64,000 nucleotides of DNA, from assembly GCF_014930365.1 (NCBI RefSeq), contig NZ_JABXWI010000006.1:310001-374000 (forward strand). Reading direction: 5' to 3'. The notes under the pieces are model-generated. The model worked only from the letters and a program-made list of their open reading frames with translations. It made no database searches and was not told the DNA's origin. Both the position numbers and the translations under genes were made by a program. Origin of the DNA: Streptomyces caniscabiei (GTDB lineage Bacteria; Actinomycetota; Actinomycetes; Streptomycetales; Streptomycetaceae). Shown piece by piece: positions 42,848 through 52,484 of this stretch (positions within the stretch are counted from its first letter, which is position 1; every line of letters begins with the position of its first letter).

Positions 42848-43852
42848 TCAGCGTCTGGTCTTCGGGTCCAGCGCGTCGCGGACCGAGTCGCCGAGGAGGT
42901 TGAAGGCGATCACGAAGATCACCATCGAGAGACCGGGGAAGAGCATGTACGTGATGTCGCTCTGGTAGACCTGCGCGCCGCGCTGGATCATCACGCCCCA
43001 GTCCGGGGTGGGGTCGCTGAGGCCGACACCGAGGAAGGCGAGGGCCGCCTCGGTGGTGACGTACATCGGCAGCGCGAGGGTCGCCTGGATGAGGATCGGC
43101 GTCCACAGGTTGGGCAGCAGTTCCCGGAAGACGATCCGGGCGGGGGAGGCACCGGTGACCTTGGCCGCCTCCACGAACTCCCGCTCGCGCAGGGCCAGTA
43201 CCTCGCCGCGCAGCAGCCGGGCGATGGGGGCCCAGCCGAAGGCGGTCATCACCGCGATCAGGCTGACCACCGTCAGCCAGGTCGGGGTGTTCTCGTCGGG
43301 CGGGACCAGGATCGAGATCAGCACCGGCCACATGGCGATGAAGAAGAGGGTGGAGGGGAAGGCCAGCAGGATGTCGACGACGCGGCCCACGAGGTTGTCG
43401 ACGCGGCCGCCGAGATAGCCCGCCGTCACCCCGACGGTGATGCCGAGCGCCGTGACCAGCAGGGTCGTCACCGTGGCGATGAGCAGGGAGTTGCGGATGC
43501 CGTAGAGGAGGAGGGTGAGGACGTCCCGGCCGAGTTGTGGTTCCACACCGAACCAGAAGTCGCCGCTGACACCGCCGTTGGGGGCCACGGGGAAGCCGAA
43601 CTGGTTGAGCAGGCCCGGCTGGTTCTGCCCGTACGTCGTGTACGGGTCCTTGCCGTAGAGCTTCGCGATCAGGGGGGCGGCGATCGCGGTGGCGAAGAAC
43701 AACAGGACGACGTAGGCCGAGGCGACGCCGGCGCGGTCGCGGCGGAAGCGGCGCCAGGCGATGCGGCCGGGTGAGCGGGTGTCGCCGGGTCGGGACGGGG
43801 TGGGTGGTGCCGTCTCGACGGGGGCGGCGGTGAGTGTTGGCGTGGTCCCCAT
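42848..43852 (-). CDS. Peptide ABC transporter permease (OppC type), 334 aa
   Basis: The protein parallels BldKA: S-G-D-F-W-F-G-V-E-P-Q-L-G-R-D-V is nearly identical to the same loop there, and the EAA loop is E-A-A-K-V-T-G-A-S-P-A-R-I-V. The ATG at 43852 is chosen because GAAGGG lies 7 bases upstream. It is the first gene of the minus-strand set permease, binding protein, permease. Confidence 0.88.
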   Translation of the reverse strand: MGTTPTLTAAPVETAPPTPSRPGDTRSPGRIAWRRFRRDRAGVASAYVVLLFFATAIAAPLIAKLYGKDPYTTYGQNQPGLLNQFGFPVAPNGGVSGDFWFGVEPQLGRDVLTLLLYGIRNSLLIATVTTLLVTALGITVGVTAGYLGGRVDNLVGRVVDILLAFPSTLFFIAMWPVLISILVPPDENTPTWLTVVSLIAVMTAFGWAPIARLLRGEVLALREREFVEAAKVTGASPARIVFRELLPNLWTPILIQATLALPMYVTTEAALAFLGVGLSDPTPDWGVMIQRGAQVYQSDITYMLFPGLSMVIFVIAFNLLGDSVRDALDPKTRR

Positions 43853-44007
43853 GACGTGACCCTTCAACCGGCTGCGGTGGTGGGTCAATGCGTTCGTGGG
43901 GGCTTTGACCAAGGGGAGGGGGATTGCCGAACGCGCTCTTACGGGGGCGAACCCTTCTCTTACCGGCTCTTCGGGATTTTTTCAGACGCGGGTGGGTGGG
44001 GCGGGGT

Positions 44008-44178
44008 GGGTGCGTTGTCGGGTGCGGGCCCGGTGGGGGCTGGTCGCGCAGTTCCCCGCGCCCCTGAAAAAGCGGGGCTGCGCCCCTGGCTTTTTCGGCC
44101 CGAGAGGGCCGTAGGCCCTTAAGGGGCGCGGGGAACTGCGCGACCAGCCCCCACCCACCCGCACCCGACAACGCACCC
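44008..44178. repeat. Long inverted-repeat intergenic element, copy B
   Basis: The outer 21 bases, 44008-44028 and 44158-44178, are perfect complements. The arms continue inward through GCGCAGTTCCCCGCGCCCCT to 44065 and from 44121. An inner hairpin with AAAAAGC and GCTTTTT lies between. It shares arm sequence with copy A at 26615-26818. It occupies the gap between the divergent transporter sets. Confidence 0.9.
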
Positions 44179-44290
44179 GACACCCCCCGGACCATGCCCC
44201 CCATACGGCCCCCCAAATGTGCGGTATAGGCGAAACGCGTCGATATTGTCCGGTAACAAGAAGATCGCGCACGTACGACGAGGAGGCCCC

Positions 44291-45937
44291 ATGCGTGGAG
44301 CCACGCACGCCCGATGGATCGCCGGCGCGGCCGCGGTGGCTCTCGCCGCGACCGCCTGCGGAGGCGGGGACGACGACAGCGGCGGCGGCAGCGGCAGTGG
44401 TGACACGGGCGCGGTGCTCAGCTCCTCCTGGGGTGACCCGCAGAACCCGCTGGAGCCGGCCAACACCAACGAGGTGCAGGGCGGCAAGGTGCTGGACATG
44501 ATCTTCCGCGGGCTGAAGCGATACGACGCCAAGACCGGCGAGGCGAACGACATGCTCGCCGAGAAGATCGAGACGACCGACTCGCAGAACTTCACGATCG
44601 ACGTCAAGGACGGCTGGACCTTCCAGAACGGCGAGAAGGTCACCGCCAAGTCCTTCGTGGACGCCTGGAACTACGGGGCGAGTCTGAAGAACAACCAGAA
44701 GAACGCGTACTTCTTCGAGTACATCGAGGGCTACGACCAGACGCACCCCGACGACGGCAGCAAGCAGACCGCCGACACCCTCTCCGGGCTGAAGGTCGTC
44801 GACGAGAACACCTTCACCGTCAAGCTCACCCAGAAGTTCTCGACCTTCCCCGACACCCTCGGCTACAACGCGTACGCCCCGCTGCCGCAGTCGTTCTTCA
44901 CCGACCACGACGCCTGGCTCGCCAAGCCCGTCGGCAACGGCCCGTACGCCGTCGACTCCTACACCAAGGGCTCCCAGCTGTCGGTGCGGAAGTGGGACGA
45001 CTACCCCGGCGAGGACAAGGCGCAGAACGGTGGCGTGGACCTGAAGGTCTACACCGACAACAACACCGCCTACACCGACCTGATGGCCGGCAACCTCGAC
45101 CTCGTCGACGACGTCCCCGCCGCCCAGCTGAAGAACGTCCAGGCCGACCTCGGCGACCGGTACATCAACACCCCGGCCGGCATCATCCAGACCCTGTCCT
45201 TCCCGTTCTACGACGCGGACTGGAACAAGGAGGGCTCGGAGAAGGTCCGCCAGGGGCTCTCCCGGGCGATCGACCGCGACCAGATCACCGACACCATCTT
45301 CCAGAAGACCCGCACCCCCGCCACCGACTGGACCTCCCCGGTCCTCGGCGAGGAGGGCGGCTACAAGAAGGGGCTGTGCGGTGACGCCTGCGAGTACGAC
45401 GCGGCGGCGGCGAAGAAGCTGATCCAGGAGGGCGGCGGCCTCCCCGGCGGCCAGGTCAAGATCACGTACAACGCGGACACCGGCTCCCACAAGCAGTGGG
45501 TCGACGCCGTCTGCAACTCCATCAACAACGCCCTCGACAACGACAAGGCGTGCGTCGGCAACCCGGTCGGCACCTTCGCCGACTACCGCAACCAGATCAC
45601 CCAGCGGAAGATGAGCGGCCCGTTCCGCGCGGGCTGGCAGATGGACTACCCGCTGATCCAGAACTTCCTGCAGCCGCTGTACTACACCAACGCCTCCTCC
45701 AACGACGGCAAGTGGTCCAACGCCGACTTCGACAAGCTCGTCGACCAGGCCAACGCCGAGTCGGACACGACGAAGGCCGTGGAGACCTTCCAGCAGGCCG
45801 AGGAGGTCGTCCGGGACAACATGGCCGCCATCCCGCTCTGGTACCAGAACGGCAGCGCCGGCTACTCGGAGCGGCTCTCCGACGTCACCCTGAACCCGTT
45901 CAGCGTCCCCGTGTACGACCAGATCAAGGTCAGCTGA
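44291..45937 (+). CDS. Oligopeptide-binding lipoprotein of a third Opp/Dpp operon, 548 aa
   Basis: The ATG at 44291 has GAGGAGG about 5 bases upstream. The signal ends in lipobox A-T-A-C, followed by a Gly/Asp/Ser-rich linker. The binding domain begins S-S-W-G-D-P-Q-N-P-L-E-P-A-N-T-N-E and belongs to the family 5 peptide and nickel binding proteins. A conserved Cys pair (L-C-G-D-A-C) and later Cys residues may form disulfides. It heads a complete five-gene operon, with only 6 bases before the first permease. Confidence 0.9.
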   Translation: MRGATHARWIAGAAAVALAATACGGGDDDSGGGSGSGDTGAVLSSSWGDPQNPLEPANTNEVQGGKVLDMIFRGLKRYDAKTGEANDMLAEKIETTDSQNFTIDVKDGWTFQNGEKVTAKSFVDAWNYGASLKNNQKNAYFFEYIEGYDQTHPDDGSKQTADTLSGLKVVDENTFTVKLTQKFSTFPDTLGYNAYAPLPQSFFTDHDAWLAKPVGNGPYAVDSYTKGSQLSVRKWDDYPGEDKAQNGGVDLKVYTDNNTAYTDLMAGNLDLVDDVPAAQLKNVQADLGDRYINTPAGIIQTLSFPFYDADWNKEGSEKVRQGLSRAIDRDQITDTIFQKTRTPATDWTSPVLGEEGGYKKGLCGDACEYDAAAAKKLIQEGGGLPGGQVKITYNADTGSHKQWVDAVCNSINNALDNDKACVGNPVGTFADYRNQITQRKMSGPFRAGWQMDYPLIQNFLQPLYYTNASSNDGKWSNADFDKLVDQANAESDTTKAVETFQQAEEVVRDNMAAIPLWYQNGSAGYSERLSDVTLNPFSVPVYDQIKVS

Positions 45938-45943
45938 CCTCTC

Positions 45944-46867
45944 ATGGGACGGTACGTCGCCCGGCGCCTGCTCCAGATGATCCCGGTCTTCGTGGGCGCC
46001 ACCCTCCTGATCTTCCTGATGGTGAACGTGATGGGCGACCCCATCGCGGGCCTGTGCGGCGACCGGGAGTGCGATCCGGCGACGGCCGCCCAGCTCAGAC
46101 GGGAGTTCGGCCTCGACAAGCCGGTGTGGCAGCAGTACCTGACCTACATGGGGAACGTCTTCACCGGCGACTTCGGCACCGCGTTCAACGGGCAGGAGGT
46201 CACCGAGCTGATGGCCTCCGCCTTCCCCGTCACCATCCGGCTGACGATCGTCGCGATCCTCTTCGAGATCGTCATCGGCATCACCCTCGGTGTCGTCACC
46301 GGCCTGCGGCGCGGCCGGCCCGTCGACACCGGGGCGCTGGTGGTCACCCTGGTCGTCATCTCCGTCCCCACCTTCGTCACCGGTCTGCTGCTCCAATTGT
46401 TGCTGGGCGTGGAGTGGGGCTGGATCCGGCCGTCCGTCTCCTCCGAGGCGCCGTTCGACGAGCTGATCGTCCCCGGGCTCGTCCTCGCCTCCGTCTCCCT
46501 CGCCTACGTCACCCGTCTGACCCGGACGTCCATCGCGGAGAACGCCCGCGCCGACTACGTCCGCACCGCCGTCGCCAAGGGGCTGCCCCGGCACCGGGTG
46601 ATCCGCAAGCACCTGCTGCGGAACTCCCTGATCCCCGTGGTCACCTTCATCGGCACCGACATCGGCGCGCTGATGGGCGGCGCCATCGTCACCGAGCGGA
46701 TCTTCAACATCCACGGCGTCGGATACCAGCTCTACCAGGGCATCCTCCGCCAGAACACCCAGACCGTCGTCGGCTTCGTGACCGTCCTCGTGCTGGTGTT
46801 CCTCATCGCCAACCTGCTCGTCGACCTCCTCTACGCCGTACTCGATCCGAGGATCCGCTATGCCTGA
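45944..46867 (+). CDS. Peptide ABC transporter permease (DppB type), 307 aa
   Basis: This begins M-G-R-Y-V-A-R-R-L-L-Q-M-I-P-V-F-V-G-A, the standard DppB start, and has about six helices. The ATPase-contact loop is R-T-A-V-A-K-G-L-P-R-H-R-V. Its end overlaps the next gene by 8 bases, showing tight coupling. Confidence 0.92.
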   Translation: MGRYVARRLLQMIPVFVGATLLIFLMVNVMGDPIAGLCGDRECDPATAAQLRREFGLDKPVWQQYLTYMGNVFTGDFGTAFNGQEVTELMASAFPVTIRLTIVAILFEIVIGITLGVVTGLRRGRPVDTGALVVTLVVISVPTFVTGLLLQLLLGVEWGWIRPSVSSEAPFDELIVPGLVLASVSLAYVTRLTRTSIAENARADYVRTAVAKGLPRHRVIRKHLLRNSLIPVVTFIGTDIGALMGGAIVTERIFNIHGVGYQLYQGILRQNTQTVVGFVTVLVLVFLIANLLVDLLYAVLDPRIRYA

Positions 46868-47873
46868 GCCGCTGCCCGAGGAGCCGCACGTGTCGGGCGG
46901 CCAGCGCGCCCCCGAGGGCGGGGCGATCGCCGCGACCGGGCAGGACGGCACGATGGACCTGGCCACCACCGAGGGGGAGACCCTGGAGAAGCGACTGGGC
47001 GACGGTCCGGCCGGCGGCCCGGACGACAAGGCCCGCAGCCTCTGGTCCGACGCCTGGCGCGACCTGCGCCGCAACCCCGTCTTCATCATCTCGGCGCTGG
47101 TGATCCTCTTCCTGGTCGTCATCTCCCTGTGGCCATCGCTGATCGCCTCCGGCAACCCGCTCAAGTGCGACCTCTCCAAGGCCCAGGAGGGCGCGCAGCC
47201 CGGTCACCCGTTCGGGTACGACGGTCAGGGCTGCGACGTCTACACCCGTACCGTCTACGGGGCGCGGATCTCCATCGCCGTCGGTGTCTGCGCCACGCTC
47301 GGCGTCGCCCTCCTCGGGTCGGTGCTGGGCGGGCTCGCCGGGTTCTTCGGCGGGTACTCGGACTCGTTCCTGTCCCGGATCACCGACGTCTTCTTCGCGA
47401 TCCCGGTGGTGCTCGGCGGTCTGGTGCTGCTCTCCGTGGTCACCAGCAACTCCATCTGGCCGGTGATCGGCTTCATGGTGCTGCTGGGCTGGCCGCAGAT
47501 CTCCCGCATCGCCCGCGGCTCGGTCATCACCGCCAAACAGAACGACTACGTGCAGGCCGCCCGCGCGCTCGGCGCCTCCAACTCCCGGATGCTGCTGCGG
47601 CACATCACGCCCAACGCGGTCGCCCCCGTCATCGTCGTGGCCACCATCGCGCTGGGCACCTACATCGCCCTGGAGGCGACCCTGTCCTACCTGGGCGTCG
47701 GCCTGAAGCCCCCGAGCGTCTCCTGGGGCATCGACATCTCGGCCGCCTCCCCGTACATCCGCAACGCCCCGCACGCCCTGCTGTGGCCCTCGGGCGCCCT
47801 CGCGATCACCGTCCTGGCCTTCATCATGCTGGGCGACGCGGTCCGCGACGCCCTCGACCCGAAGCTGAGGTGA
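46860..47873 (+). CDS. Peptide ABC transporter permease (DppC type), 337 aa
   Basis: An unusually long, acidic, probably disordered N-terminus of about 60 residues precedes the first helix (F-I-I-S-A-L-V-I-L-F-L-V-V-I-S-L-W). The loop Q-A-A-R-A-L-G-A-S-N-S-R-M-L-L-R is the EAA contact. It overlaps the upstream permease and precedes the ATPase gene by 9 bases. Confidence 0.92.
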   Translation: MPEPLPEEPHVSGGQRAPEGGAIAATGQDGTMDLATTEGETLEKRLGDGPAGGPDDKARSLWSDAWRDLRRNPVFIISALVILFLVVISLWPSLIASGNPLKCDLSKAQEGAQPGHPFGYDGQGCDVYTRTVYGARISIAVGVCATLGVALLGSVLGGLAGFFGGYSDSFLSRITDVFFAIPVVLGGLVLLSVVTSNSIWPVIGFMVLLGWPQISRIARGSVITAKQNDYVQAARALGASNSRMLLRHITPNAVAPVIVVATIALGTYIALEATLSYLGVGLKPPSVSWGIDISAASPYIRNAPHALLWPSGALAITVLAFIMLGDAVRDALDPKLR

Positions 47874-47882
47874 GGCGTCGTC

Positions 47883-48878
47883 ATGCTGCTCGAAGTGCGT
47901 GATCTGCACGTGGAGTTCCGGACGCGGGACGGGGTCGCCAAGGCCGTCAACGGGGTCGACTACGGGGTGGACGAGGGGCAGACGCTGGCCGTGCTGGGGG
48001 AGTCCGGCTCCGGAAAGTCGGTCACCGCGCAGGCGATCATGGGCATCCTCGACATGCCGCCCGGCAGGATCACCGGCGGCGAGATCCTCTTCAAGGGCCG
48101 GGACCTGCTGAAGCTCAAGGAGGACGAGCGCCGCAAGATCCGGGGCGCCGAGATGGCGATGATCTTCCAGGACGCCCTGTCCTCCCTGAACCCCGTCCTC
48201 TCCGTCGGCGACCAGCTCGGCGAGATGTTCGTCGTGCACCGGGGCATGACGAAGAAGGACGCCCGCGCCAAGGCCGTGGAGCTGATGGACCGGGTCCGCA
48301 TCCCGGCCGCCAGGGAACGGGTACGGGACTACCCGCACCAGTTCTCCGGCGGTATGCGCCAGCGCATCATGATCGCCATGGCGCTGGCCCTCGAACCCGC
48401 GCTGATCATCGCCGACGAACCGACGACCGCGCTCGACGTCACCGTCCAGGCCCAGGTCATGGAGCTCCTCGCCGAACTCCAGCGGGAACTGCGCATGGGC
48501 CTGATCCTCATCACCCACGACCTCGGCGTCGTCGCGGACGTCGCCGACCGCATCGCCGTGATGTACGCGGGCCGGATCGTGGAGTCCGCCCCCGTCCACG
48601 ACATCTACAAGGCCCCGGCCCACCCGTACACGCGCGGCCTGCTCGACTCGATCCCGCGCCTGGACCAGAAGGGCCAGGAGCTCTACGCGATCAAGGGCCT
48701 GCCGCCCAACCTGATGGCCATCCCGCCCGGCTGCGCGTTCAACCCCCGCTGCCCGATGGCCCGTGACGTGTGCAGGACCGACGTGCCCCCGTTGTACGAC
48801 GTGGAGCCGGCGGACGGGATCCGGATGAGCGCCTGCCACTTCTGGAGGGAGTGCCTCGATGACCACCGCCACCGCTGA
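47883..48878 (+). CDS. Peptide ABC transporter ATPase (DppD type), 331 aa
   Basis: Walker A is G-E-S-G-S-G-K-S, the signature is F-S-G-G-M-R-Q-R, and Walker B is L-I-I-A-D-E-P-T-T-A-L-D. The Cys-containing C-terminal extension (C-A-F-N-P-R-C) is typical of peptide transporters. Its end overlaps the next ATPase gene by 20 bases. Confidence 0.93.
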   Translation: MLLEVRDLHVEFRTRDGVAKAVNGVDYGVDEGQTLAVLGESGSGKSVTAQAIMGILDMPPGRITGGEILFKGRDLLKLKEDERRKIRGAEMAMIFQDALSSLNPVLSVGDQLGEMFVVHRGMTKKDARAKAVELMDRVRIPAARERVRDYPHQFSGGMRQRIMIAMALALEPALIIADEPTTALDVTVQAQVMELLAELQRELRMGLILITHDLGVVADVADRIAVMYAGRIVESAPVHDIYKAPAHPYTRGLLDSIPRLDQKGQELYAIKGLPPNLMAIPPGCAFNPRCPMARDVCRTDVPPLYDVEPADGIRMSACHFWRECLDDHRHR

Positions 48879-49938
48879 GGCCGAGCCGATCCTGGAGGTC
48901 AGCGGCCTGGTCAAGCACTACCCGCTCACCCAGGGCGTCCTCCTCAAGAAGCAGGTCGGCGCCGTGAAGGCGGTCGACGGCGTCGACTTCGCCCTCGGCC
49001 GGGGCGAGACCCTCGGCATCGTCGGCGAGTCCGGCTGCGGCAAGTCCACGGTCGCCAAGATGCTGGTCCACCTGGAACGCCCGACCGCCGGCTCGATCCG
49101 CTACAAGGGCGAGGACGTCACCAAGCTCTCCGGCAAGGCCCTCAAGAACGTCCGCCGCAACATCCAGATGGTCTTCCAGGACCCGTACACCTCCCTCAAC
49201 CCCCGGATGACCGTCGGCGACATCATCGGGGAGCCCTACGACATCCACCCCGAGGTCGCGCCCAAGGGCGACCGCAGGCGCCGGGTGCAGGAACTCCTCG
49301 ACGTGGTCGGCCTCAACCCCGAGTACATCAACCGCTACCCGCACCAGTTCTCCGGCGGCCAGCGCCAGCGCATCGGCATCGCCCGGGGGCTGGCGCTCCG
49401 CCCCGAGATCATCGTCGCCGACGAACCGGTCTCCGCCCTGGACGTCTCGGTGCAGGCCCAGGTCATCAACCTGCTGGACCGCCTCCAGGGCGAGTTCGGG
49501 CTGTCGTACGTGTTCATCGCCCACGACCTGTCCATCGTGCGGCACATCTCCGACCGGGTCGGCGTGATGTACCTCGGGCGGATCGTGGAGATCGGCCGCG
49601 ACGCCGAGATCTACGACCATCCGACGCATCCCTACACCCAGGCGCTGCTGTCCGCCGTGCCCGTCCCGGACCCCGAGGCGCGCGAGCACCGGGAACGGAT
49701 CATCCTCTTCGGCGATGTGCCCTCCCCGACGAACATCCCCTCCGGGTGCCGCTTCCGCACGCGGTGCTGGAAGGCCCGGGAGCGCTGTGCGCTGGAGGTG
49801 CCGCTGCTGGCGGTCCCGGCGGAGTTCCGGCTCACCAGCGGCCCGGCCGCCCATGACTCGGCCTGCCACTTCGCGGAGGAGAAACGGGTGGTGCCGCCCG
49901 AGGAGTCGGCGGACGATCATACGAATGAGGCGGAATAA
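48859..49938 (+). CDS. Peptide ABC transporter ATPase (DppF type), 359 aa
   Basis: Walker A is G-E-S-G-C-G-K-S-T, the signature is F-S-G-G-Q-R-Q-R, and Walker B is I-I-V-A-D-E-P-V-S-A-L-D. It pairs with the upstream ATPase and completes the operon. A hairpin about 110 bases downstream separates it from the converging peptidase gene. Confidence 0.93.
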   Translation: MTTATAEAEPILEVSGLVKHYPLTQGVLLKKQVGAVKAVDGVDFALGRGETLGIVGESGCGKSTVAKMLVHLERPTAGSIRYKGEDVTKLSGKALKNVRRNIQMVFQDPYTSLNPRMTVGDIIGEPYDIHPEVAPKGDRRRRVQELLDVVGLNPEYINRYPHQFSGGQRQRIGIARGLALRPEIIVADEPVSALDVSVQAQVINLLDRLQGEFGLSYVFIAHDLSIVRHISDRVGVMYLGRIVEIGRDAEIYDHPTHPYTQALLSAVPVPDPEAREHRERIILFGDVPSPTNIPSGCRFRTRCWKARERCALEVPLLAVPAEFRLTSGPAAHDSACHFAEEKRVVPPEESADDHTNEAE

Positions 49939-50046
49939 GCCTACAAACCAGCACCAAATGCGTTAACACGCAGGCAACTTGGCTGACGCGGTTCCGATAT
50001 ACGGACGCGCGAATCTACTACGCGTACGGCCGTGCGGGTGCCGTAA

Positions 50047-50080
50047 ACGGGCCGGGGCTCGCCATGTAGCCCCGGCCCGT
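50047..50080. terminator. Bidirectional hairpin terminator
   Basis: Arms 50047-50059 and 50068-50080 form a 13-bp stem with an 8-base loop between the transporter operon and the converging peptidase gene. It can serve both strands. Confidence 0.78.
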
Positions 50081-50103
50081 TGCCGTGCCCGCATCCGCTT
50101 CCG

Positions 50104-52260
50104 CTACGCCAGGTTCAGTGCACGCTTCAGGAAGTCGACCTGGAGCAGCAGCAGGTTCTCCGCGACCTGTTCCTGCGGGGTGATGTGGGTGACGCCGGAG
50201 AGCGGCAGCACCTCGTGGGGGCGGCCGGCCGCGAGCAGCGCCGAGGACAGGCGCAGCGCGTGCGCGAAGACCACGTTGTCGTCGGCGGTGCCGTGCACGA
50301 TCATCAGCGGGCGGTGCGGTTCGGCGGGCGAGGACAGTCCCTCGTCCGTGATCAGCGAACTCTTCGCGTAGGCCGCCGGGTTCTTCGCCGGGTCGCCGAG
50401 ATAGCGCTCGGTGTAGTGCGTGTCGTACAGCCGCCAGTCGGTGACCGGGGCGCCCGCGATGCCGGCGTGGAAGACGTCCGGGCGGCGCAGCACCGCGAGC
50501 GCCGCCAGCCAGCCGCCGTAGGACCAGCCGCGGATCGCCACCCGGGACAGGTCCAGCGGATGGGACGTCGCCAGGTCGTGCAGCGCCTCCACCTGGTCGT
50601 CCAGGGAGAGCGTGAAGTCCCCGTCGATCTCCTTCTCCCAGGCGGGGGAGCGGCCGGGGGTGCCGCGGCCGTCGGCGACCACCACCGCGAACCCCTGGTC
50701 GGCGAACCACTGCGAGGTGAGGTGCGCGTTGTGCGCGGCGAGCACCCGGGGGCCGTGCGGACCGCCGTAGGGGTCCATCAGGACGGGCAGGGGTGTGACC
50801 CCGTCGTAGTCGCTCGGCATAAGCAGGGCGCACGGTACGCGGCGTGCGCCCCCCTGTGTAAACCGCACGCGCGGGGACAGACCGGGAGCTTCCGCGAAAG
50901 ACGCCACGGTCGCGCACTGCTTGCCGTCGCGCAGCACCTGCACCTGGGCGTCGGCCCGTCCCGGAACGGCCGAGACGAGCACGGTCACGCCCCCGGCGCG
51001 CACCGCCGAGTGCACGCCGGGCTCCTGGGAGACGCGCTCCACGCCCAGTTCGTTCACCCGGTAGACGTGGATCTCCCCGATCTCCGGATCGGCCGCCGCC
51101 TCGCCCGCCGAGGCGGAGACCAGTACATCGGCGTCCGCGACGTCGAGCACCGCGCGGACGTGCAACTGGGGCCCGGTCAGCGGACGTTCGCCGACCGCCA
51201 GCACCCGCGCGCCGCCCTCGTCCGCGACACGCACGAGCCGGCCCGACGGACTCCACGCGGGCACTCCGGGGAAAAGATCAAGCCAATGTGGATCTTCGTC
51301 GGCGTGCACCATCCGTGTTGCCCCCGAGTCCGGGTCCACGGCCAGGAACAACTGGCTGAGCTGGTCCCGCGCCTGCACCAGGATCAGCGGGGCCCCCGCC
51401 GCCGACCAGTGCACATGCGCCAGATACGGGTAACGGGCCCGGTCCCACACGACCTCCGTGCGCGTCCCGGCGAGGTCGATCACGAAGAGCCGCACCTCCG
51501 CGTCGGCGGTCCCGGCCACCGGGTACGCCACCTGCCGTGGGCCCCTTTCCGGTTGCGCCGGGTCGGAGATCCACCAGCGGCGCACCGGCGTGTCGTCCAC
51601 GCGCGCCACCAGCAGGCGGTCCGACTCGGGAGCCCACCAGAAGCCGCGCGAACGGCCCATCTCCTCGGCCGCGATGAACTCCGCCAGACCGAGGGTGACG
51701 TTCTCCGCCTCCTCCTCGGCGACCACCCGGTCCCCCTCGCCCTCCGCCCCGACCACCCGCAGCGCGCCCCGGGCGACGTAGGCGACGTGCCGGCCGTCGG
51801 GCGAGGGGCGGGGGTCGATCACCGGGCCCGGGACGTCGAGTTCACGTGCCGTCCCGGCCCGTAGCTCGGCCACGAAAAGCCGCCCTGACAAGGCGAAAGA
51901 GGCCAACTCCACGGCCGCGTCGGTGGCGTAGCCGACGATCCCGGCGCCGCCCTCGCGCAGGCGCTCACGGCGTGCGCGCTCCTCGGCCGACAACTCCTCC
52001 ACGGACCCGGCGAGCAGCGCCCCCGGGTCCGCCGCCACCCTCTCCCGGCCCTCGGCCGGGCGGCCCCCCGTCCCGCTTCGCGCGCCGCCGTCCGGCAGAT
52101 CCAGCACCCACAGCTTGTTGGCCCGGTCGGTGCCGGACGAGGACCGCAGAAACGCCACGCGGGAGCCGTCCGGCGCGACGGAGAAGGCCCTCGGCGCGCC
52201 GAGGGAGAAACGCTGGGTCCGGGCGTGTCGGCGGGGGAAGGACTCGGGCTGGGTCGTCAT
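50104..52260 (-). CDS. S9-family serine peptidase (DPP IV / acylaminoacyl type), 718 aa
   Basis: The N-terminal two thirds fit a beta-propeller of DPP IV type (for example F-S-V-A-P-D-G-S-R-V-A-F and W-S-P-S-G-R-L). The C-terminal third is an alpha/beta hydrolase with nucleophile G-W-S-Y-G-G, then an Asp in H-G-T-A-D-D-N-V and His in G-V-T-H-I-T-P. No signal peptide is seen, so it is probably cytoplasmic and trims peptides. That fits next to three peptide-import systems. The ATG at 52260 gives the natural start; the frame continues 5' without a ribosome site. Confidence 0.9.
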   Translation of the reverse strand: MTTQPESFPRRHARTQRFSLGAPRAFSVAPDGSRVAFLRSSSGTDRANKLWVLDLPDGGARSGTGGRPAEGRERVAADPGALLAGSVEELSAEERARRERLREGGAGIVGYATDAAVELASFALSGRLFVAELRAGTARELDVPGPVIDPRPSPDGRHVAYVARGALRVVGAEGEGDRVVAEEEAENVTLGLAEFIAAEEMGRSRGFWWAPESDRLLVARVDDTPVRRWWISDPAQPERGPRQVAYPVAGTADAEVRLFVIDLAGTRTEVVWDRARYPYLAHVHWSAAGAPLILVQARDQLSQLFLAVDPDSGATRMVHADEDPHWLDLFPGVPAWSPSGRLVRVADEGGARVLAVGERPLTGPQLHVRAVLDVADADVLVSASAGEAAADPEIGEIHVYRVNELGVERVSQEPGVHSAVRAGGVTVLVSAVPGRADAQVQVLRDGKQCATVASFAEAPGLSPRVRFTQGGARRVPCALLMPSDYDGVTPLPVLMDPYGGPHGPRVLAAHNAHLTSQWFADQGFAVVVADGRGTPGRSPAWEKEIDGDFTLSLDDQVEALHDLATSHPLDLSRVAIRGWSYGGWLAALAVLRRPDVFHAGIAGAPVTDWRLYDTHYTERYLGDPAKNPAAYAKSSLITDEGLSSPAEPHRPLMIVHGTADDNVVFAHALRLSSALLAAGRPHEVLPLSGVTHITPQEQVAENLLLLQVDFLKRALNLA

Positions 52261-52484
52261 GCTCCGACCATATTGGCCATGCGCCCCCTTGTGCGGCCGT
52301 GCGCCGACCGATGCGCGCGTATGGATAGTTATGATCACTACCGCTGGGTGGGTATGAACCTGCTGGCCGCTGTATGGATTTACAACTGCGTCACCCACGT
52401 CACCGGTTGACGACGGCTTCGCCGTCAGCCCTCGACAACTGCTTCGCTCCCCAGGTCCCAGGGAACTTTTGGAGGTGAGCCGCC

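Noticed and set aside
43982..47179. 1065-codon minus-strand frame across the third Opp operon and repeat copy B
   Set aside because: It lies opposite a binding protein and permease and runs through an intergenic inverted repeat, so it is a composition artefact.
52324..52410. Short plus-strand frame ending N-L-L-A-A-V-W-I-Y-N-C-V-T-H-V-T-G
   Set aside because: There is no good ribosome site and it lies in the divergent promoter region of the S9 peptidase. It is too short to support.
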